Source: Bog-756 sp963839925 (GTDB taxonomy: Bacteria; Actinomycetota; Acidimicrobiia; Acidimicrobiales; RAAP-2). Taken from it: a stretch of 64,000 nucleotides of DNA. Under the pieces are notes generated by a model that saw only the letters and a program-made list of their open reading frames with translations, ran no database searches and was not told where the DNA came from. Where the stretch lies: positions 1,488,001-1,552,000 of the forward strand of contig CAWIWV010000001.1 in NCBI GenBank assembly GCA_963839925.1. Reading direction: 5' to 3'. Shown piece by piece: positions 26,145-35,618 of this stretch (position 1 is the stretch's first letter; each line of letters opens with the position of its first letter). The translations under genes and the position numbers were made by a program.

Positions 26145-27314
26145 TCAGTCGCCGAGCATGCCCCGAAGGGCGATGCGCAGCAGCGCGCTCCGCAACTGCA
26201 GTCCGAGGTCCGACAGCTCGTCGACCGTCTCACGGGCTCGGGCACGTGCCTCGGGGTTGCGCTGGCGGAGCAGCGGCAGGACGACCTGTTCGATGAATCC
26301 CGCCTCCCGCACGGCTGCGTTCTTGTAGAGACTGAGGTGTCGCGGCTCGATCCCGAACTGAGCGAACCGGGCAACCGCGGTCGCCACGGCCAAGCTGTCT
26401 TCGTCGTAGTAGTCGAGACCGGCGATGACGGTCGGTGTGAGAAGCCCGAAGCCTTGGAGACCGAGGAGCGCCTCGTGATCGAGACCTGACGCCGCGGCGA
26501 GTTCCTCGAGAGACATGTTGGTGCCGCCTGGCTGGTTGGCGCTCGCACCGCTTCCGTTCCCCTCCCGGGTCGCAGCCGGTGCACCAGTCGGTGCGCTCCG
26601 CGGGCGGCGCTGACGGGCAGGCGGATCTGCTGAGGTGCCCTGGGTCGATTTCGCCTGCTTCACGGACCCGCCGTGGTCGGTGGTGGCCGGTGCTCCGCCC
26701 GCGGTCGGCGACTTCGGTGGCGTCGACCGGTCGGCGGGGCGACCAACCTGCGGTGGGCGTGAAGGATCGACCGTCCTCGACACCGGGGTTGGGCCAGTCG
26801 ACGGCGCGCCGGTGGCGCTCCGATCACCTGCCCCGACAGGCGCAGCTGGAACAGCCGCTGCGGCCGGGCTCTGGATCCCCGGAAGAGGAGAGCCTCCTCC
26901 GGCCCTCGTCGCCGGCTGCTGCGATGGAGCGCTCGATGCGGCGCGCTCGCCGACCACGGAGTCTGCGGTGACACGTTGGCCGACCAGCACCCGCTCCTCG
27001 GCGACCTGATCAGGATGTTCCTCGGCGCGTGCCACGGAGGTTGCTTCCTCGGAGGGGGTACCGCCGCCGTTGTCGTCCTCGAGTCGGTCCTTGATCACCT
27101 TGAGGGGCAAGAAGTGCTCACGCTGCTGGCGAAGCACCCAACGCAGGCGTTCCACGTCGTGGTCGTAGAACTTGCGGTAGCCGGAGGGGGTGCGTTCGGG
27201 ATTGACCAGACCCTGGCTCTCGAGGAAGCGGATCTTGGAGATGGTGACGTCAGGGAATTCCTGACGCAAGAGGGTCAACACGTCGCCGATGGAGAGGTAC
27301 GACCGACCGCTCAT
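26145..27314 (-). CDS. ftsR: MerR-family regulator FtsR-like, with long linker
   Basis: The N-terminal MerR winged helix (residues ~5-80: LSIGDVLTLLRQEFPDVTIS, then FLESQGLVNPERTPSGYRKF) and the C-terminal ~120-residue helical domain (from ~267) match M. tuberculosis Rv1828/FtsR and corynebacterial FtsR. Those proteins are known to affect cell division via ftsZ. Here the two domains are separated by a ~180-residue Pro/Ala/Ser/Gly-rich linker (about 85-266), making 389 residues instead of ~247. Start ATG at 27314 has GGAG 5 nt upstream. It lies between garA and DUF151 as in mycobacteria, which supports the assignment. Confidence 0.85.
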   Translation of the reverse strand: MSGRSYLSIGDVLTLLRQEFPDVTISKIRFLESQGLVNPERTPSGYRKFYDHDVERLRWVLRQQREHFLPLKVIKDRLEDDNGGGTPSEEATSVARAEEHPDQVAEERVLVGQRVTADSVVGERAASSAPSQQPATRAGGGSPLPGIQSPAAAAVPAAPVGAGDRSATGAPSTGPTPVSRTVDPSRPPQVGRPADRSTPPKSPTAGGAPATTDHGGSVKQAKSTQGTSADPPARQRRPRSAPTGAPAATREGNGSGASANQPGGTNMSLEELAAASGLDHEALLGLQGFGLLTPTVIAGLDYYDEDSLAVATAVARFAQFGIEPRHLSLYKNAAVREAGFIEQVVLPLLRQRNPEARARARETVDELSDLGLQLRSALLRIALRGMLGD

Positions 27315-27354
27315 CGGCGCTCCGTGGCGAGGGATGATCGGTGCGCTGGCGTCC

Positions 27355-27852
27355 TCATTCTCCGGAGGCCACCAAGAACAAGAGCTTGAACTTCCCGATC
27401 TGGAGCTCGTCACCGCTGGCCAATGCCGTCTCTTCGATCCGCTCGCGGTTGACGTAGGTTCCGTTGAGCGATCCGACGTCCCGCACGGTCGTGACCTTGT
27501 CGTTCGTCACCAGCTCGGCGTGACGTCGGGACACAGTGATGTCGTCGAGAAAGATCTCACTGTCGGGATCGCGCCCCACCCGGGTGACCCCGGCCTCGAG
27601 CGCGAAACGCGCCCCCCGGTCGATCCCCTTCCGGATGACCAACAGGGCGACACCGCGGGGAAGCTCGAGCAGACCGACCCCACCGTCGTCGTCGATCCCG
27701 TCGCCCGGCTCTTCGATCGGATGCACCGACACCGAGGTGTCGGGAGCAGAGGTCACCAGGGCCGCACCGCACGATGAGCAGAAGTTGACACCGTTCGGAT
27801 TGAGGTGGCCGCAGGTCGGGCAGTACACGGACCCTACGGTAGTCGTTCCCAT
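27355..27852 (-). CDS. garA: GarA-like FHA protein with N-terminal zinc ribbon
   Basis: The C-terminal FHA domain (about residues 65-160) carries GRDPDSEIFLDD, the pThr-binding SRRHAE and DVGSLNGTYVNRE, closely like GarA/OdhI. These proteins bind and inhibit 2-oxoglutarate dehydrogenase, glutamate dehydrogenase and glutamate synthase. In place of the ETTSVF-type N-terminal phosphorylation motif there is a zinc ribbon with cysteines at 11, 14, 25 and 28 (CPTCG...CSSCG), then an acidic linker with a DTSVSV sequence that might take the phosphorylation role. The start is unsure: AAGGAG directly abuts the ATG at 27852, and an ATG at 27873 is also in frame. Gene order gcvH-garA-ftsR matches mycobacteria. 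Confidence 0.85.
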   Translation of the reverse strand: MGTTTVGSVYCPTCGHLNPNGVNFCSSCGAALVTSAPDTSVSVHPIEEPGDGIDDDGGVGLLELPRGVALLVIRKGIDRGARFALEAGVTRVGRDPDSEIFLDDITVSRRHAELVTNDKVTTVRDVGSLNGTYVNRERIEETALASGDELQIGKFKLLFLVASGE

Positions 27853-27890
27853 CTCCTTGCTCTCAAGGATCATGGGGGCGAGCGTGACGG

Positions 27891-28271
27891 TCAACTTTCC
27901 GTCAACTGCTGGTACCCGCTCGAGTCGAGCAACGATTCCATCGAAGACGGGTCGGTCGGGACGATCTCGCAGATCCATCCCTCCCCGTAAGGATCGGAGT
28001 TGAGCATCTCCGGTGCGCCCACCAGTGCGGTGTTGATGGACACAACTTGACCGGCGACCGGCGCGTAGATCTCCGAAACCGACTTGGTCGATTCGACTTC
28101 GCCGAGCAGTCCGCCGACCTCCACCGTCCGCCCCGGGCTGGGGAGATCCACGAAGACGACGTCGCCGAGCGCGTCCTGCGCGAAGTCGGTGATCCCGACC
28201 CGCACCCGGTTGCCTTCGGTCCGAGCCCACTCGTGATCTCGGGAGTAGCGAAGGTCCTCGGGCACATTCAT
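27891..28271 (-). CDS. gcvH: glycine cleavage system H protein
   Basis: 126-residue lipoyl carrier that shuttles the methylamine group between the P, T and L proteins. The lipoylation site is Lys63 in VESTKSVSEIYAPVAG; GITDFAQDALGDVVFVDLP and NSDPYGEGWICEI complete the family pattern. P, T and L genes are not in the window. It heads the conserved gcvH-garA-ftsR-DUF151 block. Confidence 0.95.
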   Translation of the reverse strand: MNVPEDLRYSRDHEWARTEGNRVRVGITDFAQDALGDVVFVDLPSPGRTVEVGGLLGEVESTKSVSEIYAPVAGQVVSINTALVGAPEMLNSDPYGEGWICEIVPTDPSSMESLLDSSGYQQLTES

Positions 28272-28364
28272 AGGTGCGGACCCTACCCGACAGGTCAGGG
28301 TTGCGCCTGTACCGATCGTCGACCATCCGTCGACACCACTCGACCGAGAACGAGGTGCGCGGGA

Positions 28365-30851
28365 TCAGCGCAGCAGCTGCTCGATGCGCACGACGTAGTC
28401 CTTCGCCCTGGCCTCGGCGGACGCGTCGCTCCCCCCCTCCGCCCACACATGGGTGAGGGGCGCTTCAGGATCGGGGAGCACGAGCGCCCACCCGTCCTCC
28501 TCGAGGATCTTGATCCCGTCGACGAGCATCAGATCGCGTCCCGCCGAGCGCTCGACCAGCGACCGCATGACCATGCCCTTCTGGTCCCACGGGGTGTGCA
28601 CTCCTTGGTGGACGACGTGCACCAGCGGGAGCTCCGCCACCAGTTCCGACAGCTTCCTTCCCGCTCCGGTCAACAGGGCGAGCAGATTGACCAGCGTCGC
28701 CGCCGCGTCGAAGGCAGGAAGAAAGCCGGGGAAGATGAACCCTCCCGCCTGGCTCGCCGCAAACGTCACCTGGTCGGCGCGTGCGACCTCCATCAGATGC
28801 GAGGCGGAGAGCTTCGTCCAGACGATTTCGGCACCCGACTTCCGGCAGATCTCCTCGGCTGCCCGACTGACCGCCACCGGCAGCGCGACCCGTGCCGACG
28901 GTGTGGCTTCGGTCACCAACCTGAGGAGCACCAGGAGGGCTTCGTCGTCGGTGAGCGGGTGGCCGAGGTCGTCCACGATGACGACGTGCTCGCCGCCCGG
29001 ATCGAACACCGCACCGAGGTGGGCGCCCGATGCGCGGACCAGCTCGCCGACCCGCGACGCGCTCACGTGCCGATCGAAGTTGACCACCCCTGCCGTGTTC
29101 GCATACGGGTTGACTGTCAGCACGTCGGCCTCCAGCTTGGCCAACAGGTTGGGCATGACGAAGCTGGTGGTTCCGAACGAGTAGTCGAGGACCAACTTGA
29201 GATCGGCCGCCTGCGCCCCGGAGAGGTCGACCGATTGGATCAACGCCTCGGTGTAGTGCTCGAGGGTGCGCGGCGGGAACCCGATGTCACCGATCTCCCT
29301 CGCCAGGACCCGACGGAAGTCCTCCCGGTGGTACAGCCGCTCGATCTTGCGCTGGGTGGTCTCGTCCACGTCGATGCCGTCTTTGTCGAAGAACCGGAAC
29401 ACGACCGACTGCGGATCGTCGGGGGCCAGGCGTACGGTCACCCCGGCCATGCTGGCCGACGAGGTGACCTGAAAACGGGTGACCGGAACCGTCGCCGCCT
29501 CCAGGTCGTCGACGTTGATCCCCGCGGCGTTGCAGCCCACCATGATCGCCCGCTTCAGCACCCGTGCCGCTCGGCTGGTGTCCCGGGAGGTGGTGATCGT
29601 CGACCCCTTCTCGAAGGTGGAGGCCCAGGCCATGGAGAGCCGCACCGCCAGCTCGGGGCTGATGTCCACGTTGGCCAGCCCCTGGACGCCGTCGCGGCCG
29701 AACAGCGAGCGGGCCCCCATCGACTCCCAGACGATCGAGGAGTTGACCATCGCACCCGCCTCGACCGTCTTGAACGGGTAGATCTTCACCCCCGCCCGAA
29801 TCTCGGCGTGTGCGCCGACGAAGCACTGGTCGCCGAGCACCACCCCCTGCTCGCAGCGCACGCCCTCGCGCAGGTCGGATCCCCGGCCGAGGACACTGCC
29901 GTCGACCCGCACCCCTGAGCCGAGGTAGGTGTTGTCGTGGACCACCGAACGTTGCAACGCGGCGTTGTCGCCGATCCGGACGTTGCGTCCGAGCGTGCAG
30001 TACTCGCCGAGCCTCGCCCCTTGGCCGACGACGCAGTTGTCGCCGATCACCGCGGGACCTTCGATGACCGCGGTCGGGTCGATCTCGGATCCCTTGCCCA
30101 ACCACACACCGGGGCGCAGCTCGAACCCGTTGAGACCCACCTGGACCCGTCGGTCGAGGATGTCCTGATGCGCCTTCAGGTAGGCCTCGAGATTGCCGAC
30201 GTCCTCCCAGTAGCCGTCCGCGACGTATCCGTAGAGGGACTCGCCGGCTGCCAACGCGTCGGGGAAGGAATCGCCCGAGAAGTCCACGGGCTGCCCTGCG
30301 GGGATGTAGTCGAAGATCTCCGGCTCGAGCACGTAGATCCCGGTGTTGATGGTGTCGCTGAACACCTGTCCCCAGGTCGGCTTCTCGAGGAAGCGCTCGA
30401 TGGAACGGTCCTCCCTGGTGATCACGATGCCGAATTCGAGCGGGTTGTCGACCGCCTTCAGGGCGAGCGTGGCGAGTCCCCCCGACTTGTCGTGAAACGC
30501 CACGACCTCACCGAGGTCGATGTCGGTCAGCACGTCACCCGAGATCACCAAGAAGCGCTCGTCGAGCTCGTCGCGTGCGTTCCGCACCGACCCCGCGGTC
30601 CCGAGCGGGGTCGACTCGGTCGCGTAGACCATCCGGACACCGAACTCCGATCCGTCGCCGAAGTAGGTCCGGATGGCGTTCGCCATGAAGGCCACCGTCA
30701 CCACGATGTCTTCGAACCCGTGCATCCGGAGCAGGTTGACCACATGCTCCATCATCGGGATGTTGGCCATCGGCAACATCGGTTTGGGTTGATTGGAGGT
30801 GAGCGGCCGCAGACGGGTGCCTTCACCTCCGGCCATGATCACCGCCTTCAT
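28365..30851 (-). CDS. fused mannose-1-phosphate guanylyltransferase / phosphomannomutase-like protein
   Basis: 828 residues with three parts. An N-terminal nucleotidyltransferase (MKAVIMAGGEGTRLRPLT, with GDVLTDID and EKPTWGQVFSDTINTGIY) spans ~1-235. A left-handed beta-helix of hexapeptide repeats runs ~250-360 (VIEGPAVIGDNCVVGQGA and similar). A phosphohexomutase domain follows from ~370, with the phosphoserine-type loop TITTSRDTSRAARVLKRA and a GGFIFPGF sugar loop. Such fusions make GDP-mannose or a related NDP-sugar for envelope glycans; substrates are inferred. The ATG overlaps the pgsA-like stop by 4 nt. Confidence 0.88.
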   Translation of the reverse strand: MKAVIMAGGEGTRLRPLTSNQPKPMLPMANIPMMEHVVNLLRMHGFEDIVVTVAFMANAIRTYFGDGSEFGVRMVYATESTPLGTAGSVRNARDELDERFLVISGDVLTDIDLGEVVAFHDKSGGLATLALKAVDNPLEFGIVITREDRSIERFLEKPTWGQVFSDTINTGIYVLEPEIFDYIPAGQPVDFSGDSFPDALAAGESLYGYVADGYWEDVGNLEAYLKAHQDILDRRVQVGLNGFELRPGVWLGKGSEIDPTAVIEGPAVIGDNCVVGQGARLGEYCTLGRNVRIGDNAALQRSVVHDNTYLGSGVRVDGSVLGRGSDLREGVRCEQGVVLGDQCFVGAHAEIRAGVKIYPFKTVEAGAMVNSSIVWESMGARSLFGRDGVQGLANVDISPELAVRLSMAWASTFEKGSTITTSRDTSRAARVLKRAIMVGCNAAGINVDDLEAATVPVTRFQVTSSASMAGVTVRLAPDDPQSVVFRFFDKDGIDVDETTQRKIERLYHREDFRRVLAREIGDIGFPPRTLEHYTEALIQSVDLSGAQAADLKLVLDYSFGTTSFVMPNLLAKLEADVLTVNPYANTAGVVNFDRHVSASRVGELVRASGAHLGAVFDPGGEHVVIVDDLGHPLTDDEALLVLLRLVTEATPSARVALPVAVSRAAEEICRKSGAEIVWTKLSASHLMEVARADQVTFAASQAGGFIFPGFLPAFDAAATLVNLLALLTGAGRKLSELVAELPLVHVVHQGVHTPWDQKGMVMRSLVERSAGRDLMLVDGIKILEEDGWALVLPDPEAPLTHVWAEGGSDASAEARAKDYVVRIEQLLR

Positions 30852-31507
30852 GCGGCCACCCCCCCGACCTTCGGCCTCCGTCCGTCTGCCAACGCCTTGC
30901 GGGCGGGCTGGATGTAGGAGGCGGCGGCGATCCAGGCCAGGGTGAGCCCGATGCCACCGATGACCCAGGCGATCACCCGCACCGGCTCCTGCCAACCGGC
31001 GGTGCCGTCACCGAGCAGGAAGGCGGGGTAGGCGAACATGAGCGCGAACGTACCGGCCTTCCCGACCCACAACACATCGATGCGGGCGGCTCCGAAGGCC
31101 GCGAGCAGGAGCACCGCACCCGAGACGACCACCTCACGGGCGAGGGTCGCAACACCGAACCAGATCGGCACTGCTCCATGGACGGTGATCGCCACCACCG
31201 CGGTGATGACCAGGATCCGGTCGACCAGCGGATCGAACACTTTTCCGACGGTCGAGACCTGGTGGAGGCGCCGGGCGACGAACCCGTCCACCCAGTCGGT
31301 CGCACCGAGGACCGCCAGGACGACCGCGGCCAGGCTCTGGCGGTCGGCTCCGAACAAGAGCCAGAGGAACAGCGGGATGCACGCCAACCGGACCAGGGTG
31401 ATCGCGTTCGGGAGGGTCACGATCCGGTCGAGTTCCGCCCCTTCGTCACTCGCCTCCAGCGGGTGGACGATCTGGTCCTTCTCGAGCTCGTCCCCGGCGT
31501 GCTGCAC
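30848..31507 (-). CDS. pgsA: CDP-alcohol phosphatidyltransferase (PgsA-like)
   Basis: Membrane enzyme that swaps CMP on CDP-diacylglycerol for an alcohol phosphate. The family signature D-x2-DG-x2-AR-x8-G-x3-D-x3-D is complete in DWVDGFVARRLHQVSTVGKV followed by FDPLVD; about five membrane helices follow. Similarity favours phosphatidylglycerophosphate synthase, but phosphatidylinositol-type enzymes share this motif. The start is uncertain: I use the GTG at 31507, while the GTG before TLPNAITLVRL would give a shorter, more typical N-terminus. It overlaps the downstream gene by 4 nt and is divergent from the DUF1015 gene over 48 bp. Confidence 0.8.
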   Translation of the reverse strand: MQHAGDELEKDQIVHPLEASDEGAELDRIVTLPNAITLVRLACIPLFLWLLFGADRQSLAAVVLAVLGATDWVDGFVARRLHQVSTVGKVFDPLVDRILVITAVVAITVHGAVPIWFGVATLAREVVVSGAVLLLAAFGAARIDVLWVGKAGTFALMFAYPAFLLGDGTAGWQEPVRVIAWVIGGIGLTLAWIAAASYIQPARKALADGRRPKVGGVAA

Positions 31508-31555
31508 GTCGTCGAGTCTACGAGCCCGGTGCCGGTGATGTGCTACGCAGGGGCC

Positions 31556-32767
31556 ATGCCTCGTTTCGAACCGTTCATCGGGTTGCGGTACGACTCGGCA
31601 CGGGTCGACCTCTCGGCGGTGGTCGCCCCCCCGTACGACGTGATCGGTCCCGAGGAGCGGGCAACATTGGGCACCCGGCACAGCGCGAATGCGGTGCGGG
31701 TCGAGCTGCCACAGCCGGACCACCGCGCCGACCTCGATGCCTATGCCAACGCGGCGCACCTGCTCGACCGATGGCAAGAAGAGGGCATCCTGGTCGCGGA
31801 CCCCACTCCCTCCTTCTACGCCTACCGGATGACCTCAACGGATGGCCGGACCACCAACGGAGTGATCGGAGCGCTCGGAATCGACGATCAGAGCGCGGAA
31901 GAGACCTTGCCGCACGAGGAGACCCTGCCCAAACCCAAGGGCGATCGACTCGAGCTGCTGCGGGCCACCCGCTCCAATCTCTCGCCGATCTGGGGACTGT
32001 CCCTTGCCGCCGGCCTGACCCAGGTGTTCGAGCGGACGACACCGCCCGACGCGGTGGCAACCGACGGTGACGGGGTGGTCCACGAGCTCTGGGTCGTCGA
32101 CCAGCCGGCGGTCATCGACGCGGTCGGCGAGGCGGTGGAGACCGCGCCGGTGGTGATCGCCGACGGCCACCACCGCTACGAGACGGCACTCGCCTACTTC
32201 CACGAGTGGAGGGACGGCGGGCTTCCCCAGGCGGTCGCGCCGGCCGGCGCCGGCTCGGTGATGACCTTGGTGGTCGAGCTGGCCGAGGACCAGCTCGAGG
32301 TGGGACCGATCCATCGTGCGCTTTCGGGACTCCCTGCCGGTTTCGACCTGGTCGAGGCGTTCTCGGCGTGGTTCGACGTGACCCGGGCGGGCGGCTGCGA
32401 CGACCGGACGACCTCGGCACTCGGGGAAACCGGGGCACTCGCCCTGGTCATGCCATCGGGTGCTTGGCTGATGTCGCCGAAAGACGGCACGATCGAGGCC
32501 GCCGGGTCCGCGCTCGACGCCTCGACGGTGGCTCTGGTGATGGCCGAGCTGCCCGACCACCTCTTGAGCTTTGCCCACTCGTGGCAGGAGGCGATCGACC
32601 TGGTCGCCACCGAGCAGGCACAGGCGGTCGTCCTGCTGAGGCCGGTGACCGTCGACCAGATCGCCGAGTGGGCGCGGGAACGGAGGCGGATGCCACCAAA
32701 GAGCACGTACTTCCACCCCAAGCCTCGGACCGGCATGGTCTTTCGGACCCTCGACGCCCCGGTCTGA
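31556..32767 (+). CDS. DUF1015 family protein
   Basis: 403 residues. Family marks are the opening PFIGLRYDSARV...VVAPPYDVIG, the HSANAVRVELP segment and the central VIADGHHRYETALAY, a conserved histidine-rich motif. It ends with TYFHPKPRTGMVFRTL as usual. The family is widespread and conserved but has no firmly established biochemical role. Start ATG at 31556 follows AGGGG closely. Confidence 0.88.
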   Translation: MPRFEPFIGLRYDSARVDLSAVVAPPYDVIGPEERATLGTRHSANAVRVELPQPDHRADLDAYANAAHLLDRWQEEGILVADPTPSFYAYRMTSTDGRTTNGVIGALGIDDQSAEETLPHEETLPKPKGDRLELLRATRSNLSPIWGLSLAAGLTQVFERTTPPDAVATDGDGVVHELWVVDQPAVIDAVGEAVETAPVVIADGHHRYETALAYFHEWRDGGLPQAVAPAGAGSVMTLVVELAEDQLEVGPIHRALSGLPAGFDLVEAFSAWFDVTRAGGCDDRTTSALGETGALALVMPSGAWLMSPKDGTIEAAGSALDASTVALVMAELPDHLLSFAHSWQEAIDLVATEQAQAVVLLRPVTVDQIAEWARERRRMPPKSTYFHPKPRTGMVFRTLDAPV

Positions 32768-32803
32768 GGCGGGACGAGCGACAGGATGCAGGAGGAGGCG
32801 CAG

Positions 32804-33988
32804 GTGACACGACGGCGCAGCGTCGGTTGGGCTTGGTTGCTCGTGCCCGCCCTGATCGCTTGCGGATGCTCGTCGCAGGTTGCGGCCAAGTACGTCACCC
32901 ACCGGCCCGCCTCTCCCCGACCCAGGACGCCGAGCACGACCACCCCGTCGTCGGTGCCCGCTTCCACCCCGTCGGCCGTCCCGACCACCGTTCCCACCCC
33001 GGTCAGACCGGCCATGGGATGGACCGAGGATCTGAGCACCGTCCCCCCGGGTGGGGGCTTCACCTCGCTGTCCTGCCTCTCGAACACCTTCTGCATCGCG
33101 GCCGGTGGAGGCACCAGCGGCGTGCCCTCGGAGTTCGCGACGGGCTCGGGAGTCAGCGAGTCGTGGGACGGTGCCGTCTGGTCCGCGCCGTCTGTGTACT
33201 TCCCGGCTCCGACCACGGGACCGGTCAACGCACCGATCGTGCCGGCGATCTCGTGCACCTCGGGACCAAGCTGTCTCATCGCCGACGGAACGCTGCACGC
33301 CAGCACGGGAAACGGGACGGACTGGGGCGCACCCGCTCCCATGACGTCGGGGACGACCGGAGCGGCGAGTTCGGCTGCACTGTCCTGCCCGTCGCCGGGC
33401 AACTGCGCGTTCGTCGACGCAACCGGCGAGGCGGCGGTCCTCCGGCAAGGCACCTGGCAGACGTCGTCCCTGAAGGCAACCTCGGCGGCCGGCAGGGTCG
33501 GGGTCTCCTGCCCGACCGACTCCCAGTGCACGGCGATCGTGGGCTCCTCGTTGCTCGCCTGGAACGGATCGGACTGGAGCCAGTCGAGCGTCCCGTGGAC
33601 CGGCTCACCGTTCTCCGGCGCACAGGGTGCCGGATCGAGGGGCAGTGCGATCTCCTGCCCGAGCACCAACCTGTGTGTCCTGGTCTCGGGCACCGGCGCG
33701 AGCACGATCACGGATGGGAACACCTGGTCCACCGACGACGCGGTCGACCCGAGGGGAGGACTCGACTCGATCTCCTGTCCGACCACGAGCTTGTGTATCG
33801 CCGCGGACGCGGCCGGGTCGGTCGTGGCATGGAACGGCACCTCGTGGAGCACCCCCGAGCAGGTGATCCCCCAGGCCATCGAGTACCCCGGGCTCGGCAC
33901 GTCGGTGTCATGCCCGAGTGACCGTTTCTGCCTGGTACTCAACGGCGACGGCGACTACGCGACCTACTCGGGTTCGCTGTTCCCCTGA
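32804..33988 (+). CDS. secreted lipoprotein with seven SC-x5-C repeats, predicted propeller
   Basis: 394 residues. The signal peptide ends in a lipobox (ALIAC), followed by a Pro/Thr/Ser tether to about residue 70. The rest is built from seven units each starting with a Ser-Cys-x5-Cys element (SCLSNTFC, SCTSGPSC, SCPSPGNC, SCPTDSQC, SCPSTNLC, SCPTTSLC, SCPSDRFC), most continuing to a W-N-G-x-x-W strand. Seven repeats with a cystine per unit suggest a disulfide-stapled seven-bladed beta-propeller. GTG at 32804 is chosen because AGGAGGA lies 8-9 nt upstream; an ATG 6 codons earlier has none. Function unknown. Confidence 0.8.
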   Translation: MTRRRSVGWAWLLVPALIACGCSSQVAAKYVTHRPASPRPRTPSTTTPSSVPASTPSAVPTTVPTPVRPAMGWTEDLSTVPPGGGFTSLSCLSNTFCIAAGGGTSGVPSEFATGSGVSESWDGAVWSAPSVYFPAPTTGPVNAPIVPAISCTSGPSCLIADGTLHASTGNGTDWGAPAPMTSGTTGAASSAALSCPSPGNCAFVDATGEAAVLRQGTWQTSSLKATSAAGRVGVSCPTDSQCTAIVGSSLLAWNGSDWSQSSVPWTGSPFSGAQGAGSRGSAISCPSTNLCVLVSGTGASTITDGNTWSTDDAVDPRGGLDSISCPTTSLCIAADAAGSVVAWNGTSWSTPEQVIPQAIEYPGLGTSVSCPSDRFCLVLNGDGDYATYSGSLFP

Positions 33989-33992
33989 CCGG

Positions 33993-34532
33993 TCAACCCA
34001 CCATCTCGGTGAGCGCGCCGACTGTTCGCCAGTTGCGGGTCGTCGCGGTCGTCTCCAGCCGGCGTTCGAGGTACGCGTTGTGCAACTTGGTCTCGCCGTA
34101 GCCGCCGGGACAGTGCAGGTAGACCTCCGCACCGGCGACCTCGAGCTCGTCATCGCCGAACTGGCCCGCGAGATCGCAGAGCTCGGCGACCTTCTTCTTG
34201 TCCGGTCGCCGGCCGAGGAAGGTCACGTGCACCGTCTTCGGATCGAACCCGCGGTCGGCATAGGGGTTCCCCTCGACGACGCGGCGCCACTCGGAACTGC
34301 TGCGAGCGATCACCGGAACGGTGAGTCCGAGGCTCGCCTCGATGGCCTGTTCGATCCGGCTGGCAACGCGGGCGGAGGAGCCCGACCCTGTGAAGGTCAC
34401 GTTGCCGCTCTGGAGGTAGGTGGTGACGTCCCCGTACCCGAGGGAGGCCACCAGGTCACGGAGATCGGCCATCGCGATCTTGTTCCGACCCCCCACGTTG
34501 ATGCTGCGCAGGAGCGCCACGAAACTGCCCAC
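33993..34532 (-). CDS. DUF1697 family protein
   Basis: 179 residues with the family opening FVALLRSINVGGRNKIAMAD, the TYLQSGNVTF motif near residue 40 and the C-terminal TTRNWRTVGALTEM. The family folds as two ferredoxin-like halves and has no known function. GTG start with GGGAGAGG about 8 nt upstream. Stops 4 nt from the convergent lipoprotein gene. Confidence 0.9.
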   Translation of the reverse strand: MGSFVALLRSINVGGRNKIAMADLRDLVASLGYGDVTTYLQSGNVTFTGSGSSARVASRIEQAIEASLGLTVPVIARSSSEWRRVVEGNPYADRGFDPKTVHVTFLGRRPDKKKVAELCDLAGQFGDDELEVAGAEVYLHCPGGYGETKLHNAYLERRLETTATTRNWRTVGALTEMVG

Positions 34533-34592
34533 CGAGGATCCTCTCCCGCTAGGCCTGCGCCGGTTGACTCGTCGGCGAGGTGACGATCGGTC

Positions 34593-35617
<1,025 letters not shown>

Positions 35618-35618
<1 letters not shown>

